64,000 bases of DNA from Alphaproteobacteria bacterium. Lineage in GTDB: Bacteria; Pseudomonadota; Alphaproteobacteria; Micavibrionales; Micavibrionaceae. Of this stretch, positions 18,598 through 27,492 are shown one piece after another. The notes under the pieces were generated by a model. It made no database searches, had not been told where the DNA came from, and was given only the letters and a program-made list of their open reading frames with translations. The stretch lies in the NCBI GenBank assembly GCA_016699735.1, contig CP065008.1:1922001-1986000 (forward strand), in the 5' to 3' direction. The stretch's first letter is position 1; each line of letters begins with the position of its first letter. The position numbers and the translations under genes are program-made.

Positions 18598-20745
18598 ATG
18601 TTTAATGTCTACAGAAAAGAAATCGATTTCGCCGGAAAAACCCTGACACTGGAATCCGGAAAATTTGCGCGGCAGGCCGATGGCTCTGTCCTCGCCAGCA
18701 TGGGCGACACCGTCGTCCTGTGCTGCGTCACCGCCAGCAAGACCGTCAAGGAAGGGCAGGATTTCTTCCCCCTCTCCGTCCACTATCAGGAAAAAACCTT
18801 CGCCGCCGGAAAAATCCCGGGCGGCTTTTTTAAGCGCGAAGCCCGGCCGAGCGAAAAGGAAACTTTGACCTCACGCCTGATCGACCGCCCGATCCGCCCC
18901 CTCTTCCCGAAAAACTTCCTCAACGAAGTGCAGGTGGTGGCAACTGTAATCTCCCACGATCTTGAAAACGACCCCGATATGGTCGCCATGATCGGCTGCT
19001 CGGCGGCGCTCACGATCTCCGGCATCCCCTTCTTCGGTCCCATCGGCGGCGCCCGCGTCTGCTACACCAACGGCCAGTATGTCGTCAACCCGACCATGCA
19101 GGAAGTCAAGGACAGCAACCTTGATCTCGTCGTCGCCGGAACGCAGGAAGGCGTCCTGATGGTCGAATCCGAGGCCAATGAACTCCCCGAAGACATTATG
19201 CTCGGCGCCGTCATGGAAGGCTGGAGAGCGTTCCAGCCCGTCATCAACGGCATTATCGGCTTTGCCGAAATGTGCGCCAAAGACCCATGGGATGTCCCAG
19301 AAACTCCGGCTCCGATCCAGAAGCTGGAAAGTTCTCTGAAAAGCAAATACGCCAAGGATGTCGCGAAAGCTTACGGAATCCTGAACAAGCTCGAACGCCG
19401 CAATGCAGTCGACGCCGTGCGCCAGGCCGCCATCGAAGCCTTCACAGATGAGGCAAACGGAATCGACGCCAACGTCATCACGGCCAAATTCAAGTCTCTG
19501 GAAGCCGACGTCGTCCGCGGCCAGATCCTGAAAACCGGCAGCCGCATCGACGGACGCGACACCAAAACCGTCCGCCCGATCGTCGCCGAAGTCGGCATCC
19601 TCCCAAGAACGCACGGCTCCGCCCTCTTCACCCGTGGAGAGACGCAGGCATTGGTCGTGGCCACGCTGGGCACCGGACAGGATGAGCAGATCATCGACGC
19701 GCTCGAAGGCGAATACAAGGAACGCTTCATGCTGCATTACAACTTCCCGCCCTACTCGGTCGGCGAATGCGGCCGCATGGGCGCACCGGGTCGCCGCGAA
19801 ATCGGCCACGGAAAACTGGCATGGAGAGCGATACACCCGCTCTTGCCCGATCCTGAAGCTTTCCCCTATACGATGCGCGTGGTCTCCGAGATCACCGAAT
19901 CCAACGGCTCCTCCTCGATGGCCACAGTCTGCGGAACGTCTCTGGCGCTGATGGATGCCGGGGCGCCCCTGAAACAACCCATCGCCGGGATTGCTATGGG
20001 CCTCATTAAGGAAGACTCCGAATTCGCCGTTCTCTCCGACATTCTCGGCGATGAAGACCATCTCGGCGACATGGACTTCAAGGTCGCGGGAACCAAAAAC
20101 GGCATCACCGCCCTGCAGATGGACATCAAGATCACCTCGATCACCGAGGAAATCATGAAAATCGCCCTCGCCCAGGCAAAAGATGGCCGGATTCACATCC
20201 TTGCGGAAATGAACAAGGCGCTGGAGCAATCCCGCGGCGAACTCAGCCAGTACGCCCCGCAGATCGTCCAGATCAAAATCCCCACCGACAAGATCCGCGA
20301 AGTGATCGGCACGGGGGGCAAGGTGATCCGCGAGATCATCGAGCTGACCGGAACCAAGATCGACATCGAGGATGACGGCTCGATTAAGGTCGCCGCCGCC
20401 AACGGCGAAGCCATCGAAAAGGCGATCAAACTGATCCGCAACATCACCGACGAACCAGAAATCGGCAAAATCTACGATGGCAAGGTCGTCAAGACCGTGG
20501 ACTTCGGCGCGTTTGTTAATTTCATGGGCGCGAAGGACGGCCTCGTCCACATCTCCGAACTCGCCGACCGCCGCGTCGAGCAAACGACCGATGTCGTCAA
20601 GGAAGGCGATCAGGTCAAAGTTCTGCTCATCGGCGTGGATGACCGCGGTAAGGTCAAGCTCTCCATGAAGCGCGTGAATCAGGAAACCGGCGAGGAAATC
20701 CCCTACGAGGACAAACCCAAGAAAAGAAGAGAAGCCAACGGCTGA
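18598..20745 (+). CDS. pnp: Polyribonucleotide nucleotidyltransferase (PNPase)
   Basis: 715 aa from ATG 18598, chosen because AAGGA lies ten bases upstream and the protein then starts MFNVYRKEIDFAGKTL like its homologues. Two RNase PH-like domains (about 1-210 and 310-540), a KH domain with the loop VIGTGGKVIREI (about 555-615) and an S1 domain (about 620-690, GKVVKTVDFGAFV) are all present. It is a 3'-5' phosphorolytic exoribonuclease of the degradosome. It has its own leader and terminator, so its transcription is separate from rpsO here. Confidence 0.97.
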   Translation: MFNVYRKEIDFAGKTLTLESGKFARQADGSVLASMGDTVVLCCVTASKTVKEGQDFFPLSVHYQEKTFAAGKIPGGFFKREARPSEKETLTSRLIDRPIRPLFPKNFLNEVQVVATVISHDLENDPDMVAMIGCSAALTISGIPFFGPIGGARVCYTNGQYVVNPTMQEVKDSNLDLVVAGTQEGVLMVESEANELPEDIMLGAVMEGWRAFQPVINGIIGFAEMCAKDPWDVPETPAPIQKLESSLKSKYAKDVAKAYGILNKLERRNAVDAVRQAAIEAFTDEANGIDANVITAKFKSLEADVVRGQILKTGSRIDGRDTKTVRPIVAEVGILPRTHGSALFTRGETQALVVATLGTGQDEQIIDALEGEYKERFMLHYNFPPYSVGECGRMGAPGRREIGHGKLAWRAIHPLLPDPEAFPYTMRVVSEITESNGSSSMATVCGTSLALMDAGAPLKQPIAGIAMGLIKEDSEFAVLSDILGDEDHLGDMDFKVAGTKNGITALQMDIKITSITEEIMKIALAQAKDGRIHILAEMNKALEQSRGELSQYAPQIVQIKIPTDKIREVIGTGGKVIREIIELTGTKIDIEDDGSIKVAAANGEAIEKAIKLIRNITDEPEIGKIYDGKVVKTVDFGAFVNFMGAKDGLVHISELADRRVEQTTDVVKEGDQVKVLLIGVDDRGKVKLSMKRVNQETGEEIPYEDKPKKRREANG

Positions 20746-20771
20746 TCTTCGCTTTTCTGCGAAAGAACAGG

Positions 20772-20797
20772 AAAAGGAGGCCTAGGCCTCCTTTTTT
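20772..20797. terminator. Palindromic terminator between pnp and a convergent gene
   Basis: AAAAGGAGGCC/GGCCTCCTTTT forms an almost perfect palindrome with T runs on both sides, 27 bases after the pnp stop and 34 bases before the end of the convergent gene at 20831. It can act in both directions. Confidence 0.93.
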
Positions 20798-20830
20798 AAT
20801 AGACGTAAAAAGACGGGAACAATTAGCGGC

Positions 20831-21424
20831 CTAAAGTTTTTGAATGATCCCATTCGACATCTGACCATATCGGGCACTGACATCGCCTTGAACCTCAAGT
20901 CCGCGATCGTAAGAGGCCGAAACAGCAGGCTTCGGTGCATTACCCCCGTCCATCTCCACAAGAAAACGGGCAATCCCCATGGCCAGATGCGACTCCGTGC
21001 CAGCAGCTTTTGCCGCCTCGACATAGGCTTCGGCGGGAAGCGCAGGAGACTGGTTTACGGTCTGACCGACCTGACTGATAGCGGCCAGAGCCTCGTTGCG
21101 CGTCAACCCATCTTGCTGTGCCGAATGAATGGCCATTTTAAGCAGGGCTTCGACCCGTTCGCCCTGCGCGGGATTCAACGCAAAATGCTGATCGCAGAAT
21201 TTCTCGATCGCCGCATCGACCTGCTGATGCCCCTTGCCGTCGGCCTTGGCAGCCTTGACCAGATCGTCCACCAGCGCGATCACAGGCTTGGCCGATGGCC
21301 CCTGGGCCGGAGGCGTAACAGGCGGAGCAGCTTTTACAACCGCGGGACCGCCCGTAGCATCCTCCGCGCTCTCCTGCGCCTGTAAAGCCGCTACACTTTG
21401 AAGATAGTTAATGCCGTCCGCCAT
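20831..21424 (-). CDS. Hypothetical protein with Pro/Ala linker
   Basis: 197 aa, not recognised. Residues 1-25 form a helix, 26-48 are a Pro/Ala/Gly-rich linker, and 50-160 look mostly helical (DDLVKAAKADGKG, EALLKMAIHSAQQDGLTRNEALAAIS). The last part is Gly-rich. No signal peptide or membrane segment. It is convergent with pnp and starts about 160 bases from a divergent gene at 21585. Function unknown. Confidence 0.65.
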   Translation of the reverse strand: MADGINYLQSVAALQAQESAEDATGGPAVVKAAPPVTPPAQGPSAKPVIALVDDLVKAAKADGKGHQQVDAAIEKFCDQHFALNPAQGERVEALLKMAIHSAQQDGLTRNEALAAISQVGQTVNQSPALPAEAYVEAAKAAGTESHLAMGIARFLVEMDGGNAPKPAVSASYDRGLEVQGDVSARYGQMSNGIIQKL

Positions 21425-21584
21425 TGCTCAGCCCCTTTTGTTTGTAATTATATTGCCCAAAATAGCACAGACGGGAGGAATATTTCAAACCCCAAACCAA
21501 ACATTAACAAAAATTAATGATTTTTCTGGACAGAAAGCGAAATAAACACAATATATGAAGTATAATAGAAAAATGGGGATAATT

Positions 21585-22052
21585 ATGGCGATCTCGAAAG
21601 CGCGTCTTGGATTCCGGATTTTTCTGGGAATCACATTAGTTTTCAGCTTGGCGTTCTTCGCCACAACCGTCTATCTTTACGCGGGCATCCGCCAGAAGGC
21701 GATCAAGGTCGCGGACGTAGCCCCCACCCTCTTCCAGTTCGACATTCTCCAGCATCAGGCCATGGCCCTCTTCAGCGGTAACGATGGAAAACTGAAGATT
21801 GCAAAGTCCCTCTATCAAAAGGGTTTTTTTGACCCCGTCTACGCAAAGGCCGGCCGGGAAATGATCGAGGAACTGGCCGAAAGCGGCCACCCCGCCTCTC
21901 AGATGACTCTGGCCGACATTATCCTGTACAGGCCCGGCCAGAACTTGGAAGCGCGGACTCTGGCCCACGATTACTATAAAAAATCGGCCCTGCAGGGTTA
22001 CGGCCCCGCACAAGAGCGCTTGGCCCTCCTCGAAAAAGCGGATACCATATAG
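21585..22052 (+). CDS. Membrane-anchored Sel1/TPR-like protein
   Basis: 155 aa from ATG 21585, chosen for the GGGGAT five bases upstream; ATGs at 21555 and 21573 are alternatives. A single N-terminal hydrophobic helix (about residues 9-32) anchors a soluble part holding a Sel1-like pair of helices: AESGHPASQMTLADIIL and YKKSALQGYGPAQERLAL. Sel1 repeats mediate protein contacts; no specific role is evident. The next gene follows about 44 bases later. Confidence 0.65.
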   Translation: MAISKARLGFRIFLGITLVFSLAFFATTVYLYAGIRQKAIKVADVAPTLFQFDILQHQAMALFSGNDGKLKIAKSLYQKGFFDPVYAKAGREMIEELAESGHPASQMTLADIILYRPGQNLEARTLAHDYYKKSALQGYGPAQERLALLEKADTI

Positions 22053-22095
22053 AAGCGGGCGAAAAACGCCCTTCAACAAGGGGGCGTTGCCGCGT

Positions 22096-22707
22096 ATGCG
22101 GGCTTTACCGAAAAACCACATCTATAATCTGTTCTTCGAAAAAGAATCCCAGTACCTGATGGTGTTCAGGAACAACCGCACCTACAGCATCATACTGGGC
22201 CTGACCCTCTGCGGCTTGATCTGGGGATTTTATCTGCTCATTATTTTCCCTCTGCCCGACACCGTTATTTACAAAGGCGCCCTGTCCAGCGGCTTCATGC
22301 TTATGGGCGGTGTGGCTCTGCTCGCCCTGTTTTCTTTCCTCAGCGCCCACGAAAGCCTGACCTTGCGGCAAATCAACCACTCGATGATCTATGAATCCCA
22401 TGCGGTGGGGGGCAGCCGGGGATGGAAAAAAAAATTTGAGGACTTTCAAGTCCTCCTGATCTACAAAGACCCCGAGTTCGATATGCTCGGAAGACGCCAA
22501 AAGAGAAAAAGCATCTGGCATTTCGAACTGATCGGCAAGGACGAGACCACGCGTATTCCCCTCCACCCCTCCTCCCTGAAACCCTTTTACGCCTGGCAGG
22601 AGGACGAAGCCCTGGCCTTCGCCCAGAAAATCGCGCACTTCATGGGCATACCCCTCGAAAAGGCGCAGCAGCAGCCCGCCCCGGAAATCCATGATCAAAC
22701 TTCCTAA
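22096..22707 (+). CDS. Hypothetical membrane protein
   Basis: 203 aa from ATG 22096, with an AAGGGGG about 11 bases upstream. Two membrane helices (about residues 30-50 and 60-85) precede a cytoplasmic region with a PH-like or photosystem-type beta segment (KFEDFQVLLIYKDPEFDMLG and SIWHFELIG). The last residues overlap the start of the glycerophosphodiesterase gene by 17 bases, so translation is probably coupled. Family not recognised. Confidence 0.7.
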   Translation: MRALPKNHIYNLFFEKESQYLMVFRNNRTYSIILGLTLCGLIWGFYLLIIFPLPDTVIYKGALSSGFMLMGGVALLALFSFLSAHESLTLRQINHSMIYESHAVGGSRGWKKKFEDFQVLLIYKDPEFDMLGRRQKRKSIWHFELIGKDETTRIPLHPSSLKPFYAWQEDEALAFAQKIAHFMGIPLEKAQQQPAPEIHDQTS

Positions 22708-23434
22708 AATTATCGGCCATCGCGGGGTCGCCGCCTACGCGCCGGAAAACACGCTGGAGGGGATCCACACCGCCGCCGACATGGGCGTGGAATGGGTGGA
22801 ACTGGACGTCAAACTGACAAAGGACCAAGTGCCCATAATTTTCCATGATGACACACTCGACCGCACAACCAACGGCTCCGGCCCGGTCGCGGAAAAAACG
22901 CTCGAAGATTTGCGCGAACTCGAATGCGGCAGCTGGTTCGCGGATTCCTTCGCCGGAATCAGTATCCCCACGCTGGAGGAGGCTTTGGATGTTCTTCTGG
23001 AAAGAAACCTCGGGCTGAATCTAGAAATCAAACCCTGCCCGGGCCGGGAGCGCGAAACCGCCGAAGCCGCGCTCGACATTCTCTCCCAAATCTGGGACGA
23101 CCACAGCCGCCTGCTCGTCTCCTCCTTCTCGCTGGTCAGCCTCGAAACCGCACTTGAAATGGCGCAGGACTGGCCCCGCGGCCTGCTGATCGGTGAGGAG
23201 TGGCCTGAAAATTGGGAGGAACTGGCCGATTTCCTTCAGGTCTCCACCATCAACGTCAACGCGAAGACCATCACCCGCGAGGAAATCGACGCGGTCATCG
23301 ACAAAGGTTTCCCCGTTCTCGCCTACACGGTGAATGACGTAGAGGAAGCCCGCCGCCTGCTGCGCTGGGGCGTCGATGGCGTCTTCTCCGATGCGCCGGA
23401 CATCATCAGGGATGTCCTCTTTTCCAGACATTAG
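22691..23434 (+). CDS. ugpQ: Glycerophosphodiester phosphodiesterase
   Basis: 247 aa. GDPD signatures are IIGHRGVAAYAPENTLEG (catalytic His and metal-binding Glu), VELDVKLTKDQVPIIFHDDTLDRTT, and NLEIKP. It hydrolyses glycerophosphodiesters to glycerol-3-phosphate and an alcohol. No signal peptide, so it is the cytoplasmic UgpQ type. It overlaps the upstream membrane protein and is followed 27 bases later by acyltransferase genes, hinting at a lipid or envelope theme. Confidence 0.92.
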   Translation: MIKLPKIIGHRGVAAYAPENTLEGIHTAADMGVEWVELDVKLTKDQVPIIFHDDTLDRTTNGSGPVAEKTLEDLRELECGSWFADSFAGISIPTLEEALDVLLERNLGLNLEIKPCPGRERETAEAALDILSQIWDDHSRLLVSSFSLVSLETALEMAQDWPRGLLIGEEWPENWEELADFLQVSTINVNAKTITREEIDAVIDKGFPVLAYTVNDVEEARRLLRWGVDGVFSDAPDIIRDVLFSRH

Positions 23435-23461
23435 GAACGTAAGCGAGAGGAATAACGGCAC

Positions 23462-24583
23462 GTGCTGACTCGGACGGAGAAAAAATTTCCGAAGGATATA
23501 GAAGGGCTGACGTCCCTGAGATTCTACGCGGTCTTTTATGTTATCCTGTTCCATTATCATTTTCTCTTCAGCCCCGCCGTCGATCTGATCTTATCCAAGG
23601 GCTACCTCGCCGTAGACTTTTTCTTCATCCTTAGTGGTTTCATCCTCGCGCACTGTTATCTCGGCGCTTTAGAGAGCAAAACATTCGCCTACAGGCATTT
23701 CTTGATTAAACGGATCGCCCGTATCTACCCGATCCATCTCTTTACGCTCGCCCTGATGCTGGTGATCTTTGGCATCAACGCCGTGTTAAACGGTCCGCCC
23801 GCTGAAAATCCGCCAACGATCAGCGATTTCATTCAGAACCTCTTTCTTGTGCAGTCCTGGAGTCTGGCCGCGGACCTCTCCTACAATCGCTATTCCTGGA
23901 CCATCAGCGCCGAATTTTTTGCCTATCTTTTATTCCCGTTTCTGATGTCCGTTTTCATGAGACTCCGAAGACCTGAACTTTCGCTCCTGCTTTCTTTTAC
24001 GCTTTATGGCGCACTATGGCTGGTGAGCGAACCGCTCTGGGGCCAGCCGTTGAGCAAAATGTCCGTCTTCGGCCTGCCCAGAATACTCCCCGAATTTATG
24101 ATCGGCATCGGCCTCTATCTATTCTCTCTAAGATATAGTTTGAAATGGTGCGGACAGGTCTTCATGGGCGGATGTGTCGTCGCGCTCTTTTGCGGACTGC
24201 TTCTTGAAATCGGGGACTGGATCGCCGTTCCCCTCTTCGCGTTCATGATATACGCGACCGCTGAGCTGTCGAGAACAGGGCAGAAAAATTTCCTCTTCGA
24301 AAATTCCTCGGTCTATCTCGGTGAAATCTCCTACAGCCTGTACATGATCCAGTATCCGTTCATGTTTATCGTCTTCGATACAATTCTCGAACGAGGCTTG
24401 GGACTTGAGGAAAACTCAAAAATCTGGGGCTATTTCTGGGCCGCCGCGCCCCTCATTATGGTGCTTTTGGCCATGGCTATGCACAAATATATCGAAAGCC
24501 CTTGCAGGCATTGGCTTGTAAGGTGCATATCCCCCTCCGGCACGGAGCAAAAGGCAACGGGTGATGCTGCAAAGAACCGATAA
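23462..24583 (+). CDS. Acyltransferase-3 family membrane protein (OafA/YrhL type), first copy
   Basis: 373 aa from GTG 23462 with an AGAGGAA upstream. Eight to ten membrane helices; conserved family features are LTSLRFYAVFYVILFHYH (active-site His), YLAVDFFFILSGFILAH and the RIARIYP motif, and a C-terminal LGEISYSLYMIQYP. The family transfers acyl groups to sugars of lipopolysaccharide, capsule or glycolipids. The next gene is a paralogue overlapping it by 20 bases. Substrate not known. Confidence 0.9.
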   Translation: MLTRTEKKFPKDIEGLTSLRFYAVFYVILFHYHFLFSPAVDLILSKGYLAVDFFFILSGFILAHCYLGALESKTFAYRHFLIKRIARIYPIHLFTLALMLVIFGINAVLNGPPAENPPTISDFIQNLFLVQSWSLAADLSYNRYSWTISAEFFAYLLFPFLMSVFMRLRRPELSLLLSFTLYGALWLVSEPLWGQPLSKMSVFGLPRILPEFMIGIGLYLFSLRYSLKWCGQVFMGGCVVALFCGLLLEIGDWIAVPLFAFMIYATAELSRTGQKNFLFENSSVYLGEISYSLYMIQYPFMFIVFDTILERGLGLEENSKIWGYFWAAAPLIMVLLAMAMHKYIESPCRHWLVRCISPSGTEQKATGDAAKNR

Positions 24584-25649
24584 AAAATACCCGGAAATCC
24601 TTCCGGTCCTGACTTCGCTACGCTTCTGGGCGGCCTATGCCGTAGCCTTCCACCATTGCTGCATGATTATCATCGAAAACGCCGCCCCGGATCTGGCGGA
24701 GAGCGTTCCCATCATTTCAAAACTCTACCTCGGCGTGGATTTCTTTTTTATCCTGAGCGGCTTTGTCCTCACTCATGTCTATCTGGAAAAACTAAAGAAC
24801 GGCACGCTTTCGATAAGAAATTTTTACATCCGGCGGATCGCCAGAATATACCCTGCCTATCTTCTGGCCTTTACCATCGCGCTGACTCAGCTTTACGGTT
24901 TCTATCTTGCAGGAGTCACCCCTGCACCCGAACCCCCTCTGACTATGCAATCCTTATTCGTCTACCTTATGTGCTTTCATGCGTGGTGGGATTTTGGGTT
25001 GATTTCCATCAACGGCCCGTCCTGGTCGATCAGCGCCGAATGGTTCGCCTACCTTCTCTTCCCTGTCCTGCTCGTAATCATGAGCCGCCTGTCGTTGAGA
25101 ATGAACGCCCTGTTGGCCCTTCTGGCTATCTCCGCCTGCTGGTCAGCGGCAACGTTTTTACTTGGTAAACCGCTAACCCGCCTGGATTTTGACTTCGGCA
25201 TCCTGCGGATCGTCCCGGAATTCATTGGCGGGATATGGCTCTATCTACTGGGAAAAGAATACGAAGTACGCGCATACCGCCGCTGGTCATTTTTTGCCGT
25301 ATCCGGTCTTCTGCTGGTTCTTCTGGGCACTCTTAGCCCCGATTTCTGGATCGTCCTGACCTTCGGGGTGATTATACTTTTAGGAGCCGAGCAAGCCCGC
25401 CAAAACTATGACTGGCCTCTGTCCTCGGATAAGGCAGCGTACCTGGGCGAAATATCCTATTCCGTCTACCTTCTCCACATCCCGATGCTAGAGATAACAC
25501 TCTCTCTGATCAAGCTTCTGCCCCTCTCCGACGAAACGGAAATGGCTCTGCTCTTTCTGGCCTTGCTGCTGGTGCTTCCGGTAGCAATGCTCAGCTACGC
25601 GCTGATCGAAACCCCGGCGAGAAAATACATCAATAAAAAATTCGGATGA
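24564..25649 (+). CDS. Acyltransferase-3 family membrane protein, tandem paralogue
   Basis: 361 aa from ATG 24564 (a GTG lies one codon before). It parallels the preceding gene closely: PVLTSLRFWAAYAVAFHH, YLGVDFFFILSGFVL, RIARIYPAYLL, WSISAEWFAYLLFP and YLGEISYSVYLLHIP. Tandem duplication with divergence suggests two acylation reactions on related envelope glycans. About ten membrane helices are expected. It ends 30 bases from the convergent peptidase gene. Confidence 0.9.
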   Translation: MLQRTDKKYPEILPVLTSLRFWAAYAVAFHHCCMIIIENAAPDLAESVPIISKLYLGVDFFFILSGFVLTHVYLEKLKNGTLSIRNFYIRRIARIYPAYLLAFTIALTQLYGFYLAGVTPAPEPPLTMQSLFVYLMCFHAWWDFGLISINGPSWSISAEWFAYLLFPVLLVIMSRLSLRMNALLALLAISACWSAATFLLGKPLTRLDFDFGILRIVPEFIGGIWLYLLGKEYEVRAYRRWSFFAVSGLLLVLLGTLSPDFWIVLTFGVIILLGAEQARQNYDWPLSSDKAAYLGEISYSVYLLHIPMLEITLSLIKLLPLSDETEMALLFLALLLVLPVAMLSYALIETPARKYINKKFG

Positions 25650-25679
25650 ATAGAGTGACGGCAATGATCAGCCCGGTTT

Positions 25680-26651
25680 CTAAGGCTCTTCAATTAACCA
25701 TTGATCAAAGTGTTCAGGCTCACCGTAGCTTTTAGAACCTTGGCTGCTGTTTTGGATCTGAGCTTCAGGGAGGCCTGTTAACGTCTTATTAAACTTTGCA
25801 TACTCAGCACCCCCGATAATCGCGATATATAAAATCATAATCGACATCAGATTAAGCCGCGGCGTAATAAGAACAAACAACCAGACAAAAATATTGCGCC
25901 GGGGGATTTTTTTCCTCGTCTCCTCGCCATGCAAAGATAATAGCCTGCGGACCGTCCATGGATAATCGGAAATAAGCTCATGGTAAGACATCCAGAAACC
26001 TCTCATGGCCTGTGCTTGCTTGACGAGGGCATCGATGTTAAGCGTTTTCCAGCGTTTTACCCCGACAACGAGAGCGGCCATTCCGCGCACGGAATCATCT
26101 TTAGAGGCACAGCAATACAAACCAAAATTATCGCAGGTTCGCTCGCGGGCCCGCGAATACGCTGCACCAATTAGGGGAAGAAAGCTGACAGAGGTCAGAT
26201 AGGGCATCCATAACAAATGCTTTCTGCTGATATGTCCGAGTTCATGCCCCATATAAAACTTGATCGCCCCTGGATGGTCATCCATGGCATCGACGATATT
26301 GGAATAAAGCACGACATAATGGGTACGGAGAAATTTCGTTGCAAACGCATTCAGTATCCCGTTCCCGTTAATAATGACCAAGACGGGCTCTTTTTTCATC
26401 TTCAGCTTACGGCATCATTCCGAATAATGTTCATACAAGTCAGGATACTGCTCCTTGGAAACAATCGCTCCGGCCCCGCGTAGATAGGAGATGAAACCTG
26501 ACTGAATAAGTGTTGTGAGTAGATACATCACAGGTATAACCGCTAGGAAAACACCTTTTGTGACGAAAATAAGAATACCCCAGACAGCAGTAGCAAGAAC
26601 GAGCAAAATAATTAAAAGCAGTCTTTCCTTCGGGTCGATAAGGTTGCCCAT
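25680..26651 (-). pseudogene. M48-like zinc metallopeptidase interrupted by an in-frame TGA
   Basis: One reading frame of 324 codons broken only by TGA at 26415-26417. Before it: 78 residues with two membrane helices and YLRGAGAIVSKEQYPDLYEH, the usual N-terminal part of this M48 subfamily. After it: CRKLKMKK, then NGNGILNAFATKFLRTHYVVL, YMGHELGHISRKH (HExxH zinc site) and RARERTCDNFGLYC. Family members usually carry a Cys pair at the point of the stop, so it replaces one Cys codon. An ATG at 26399 could still give a 239-aa product with the active site but lacking the membrane anchor. A nonsense mutation is the simplest reading. It starts ten bases after fabI. Confidence 0.75.
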
Positions 26652-26661
26652 TTACCTCCCC

Positions 26662-27483
26662 CTACCCCGCCAGATCCTTCAACTGCTCATGCAGCGGCAT
26701 CCCCACGGCATTGAACCCGCAATCCACATAATGCACTTCACCGGTCACGGCGTTCGAAAGATCGGACAGAAGATAAAGCGCAGTCCCCCCGAGATCCTGC
26801 AAATCCACAGGCTTCCGCAGCGGCGAAGTCACGATGTTATATTTATACGTCTTGCGCGCACTGCCGATGACCGCCCCGGCCAGCGTCCGCATCGGTCCCG
26901 CGGAAATGGCGTTCACCCGGATACTCTTGTGCTGATCCGTCGGCGGACCAAGATCGGCCGCCAGATACCGTACCGAAGCCTCAAGCGCCGCCTTCGCAAC
27001 GCCCATGACGTTATAATTGGGCATGACTTTCATCGACCCGTAATACGTAAGAGTCACCGCCGACCCGCCTTCGCTCATCATATCCTTCGCCCGCCGCATG
27101 ATGGAGGTGAAGGAATAACAGGAGATATGCATAGTCTGCAGGAAATTGCTGAGCGTGGTATCCACATAATGCCCCTGCAACTCCTCCTTGTTGGAATAGG
27201 CGATGGCATGAATCAGGAAATCCATCGTGCCCCATTCTTTCTTGAGCGTGGCAAAAACCCGGTCGAGATCCTCTTCCTTCTGCACATCGCAATCAATCAG
27301 GATTTTCGCGCCGATACTCTCGGCCAAGGGCTTCACTCGCTTCCCAAACGCATCCCCCTGATAGGTAAACGCCATCTCGGCCCCGGCCTGATGCAGCGCC
27401 TCGGCCATACCCCAAGCGATGGAATGGTCATTGGCCACACCCATGACCAGACCCTTCTTACCCTTCATCAAATCCTTGACCAT
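26662..27483 (-). CDS. fabI: Enoyl-[acyl-carrier-protein] reductase (NADH) FabI
   Basis: 273 aa. Rossmann start KKGLVMGVANDHSIAWG, HAIAYSNKEELQG, and the catalytic Tyr-x6-Lys in PNYNVMGVAKAALEA mark FabI. It performs the last reduction in each round of type II fatty-acid elongation. It lies nine bases after fabB in a fabA-fabB-fabI order typical of alphaproteobacteria. The peptidase gene downstream starts ten bases later and may share the transcript. Confidence 0.96.
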   Translation of the reverse strand: MVKDLMKGKKGLVMGVANDHSIAWGMAEALHQAGAEMAFTYQGDAFGKRVKPLAESIGAKILIDCDVQKEEDLDRVFATLKKEWGTMDFLIHAIAYSNKEELQGHYVDTTLSNFLQTMHISCYSFTSIMRRAKDMMSEGGSAVTLTYYGSMKVMPNYNVMGVAKAALEASVRYLAADLGPPTDQHKSIRVNAISAGPMRTLAGAVIGSARKTYKYNIVTSPLRKPVDLQDLGGTALYLLSDLSNAVTGEVHYVDCGFNAVGMPLHEQLKDLAG

Positions 27484-27492
27484 CGCCGACTC

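Noticed and set aside
18871..20583. 570-aa open frame on the minus strand
   Set aside because: It is fully antisense to pnp, which has complete domain evidence; high-GC third positions create such mirror frames.
26334..26420. Selenocysteine at the TGA of the peptidase gene
   Set aside because: The downstream CCCGT/ACGGG stem has a 14-base loop and is far from the TGA; no selenoprotein of this family is known to me, so a nonsense change is simpler.
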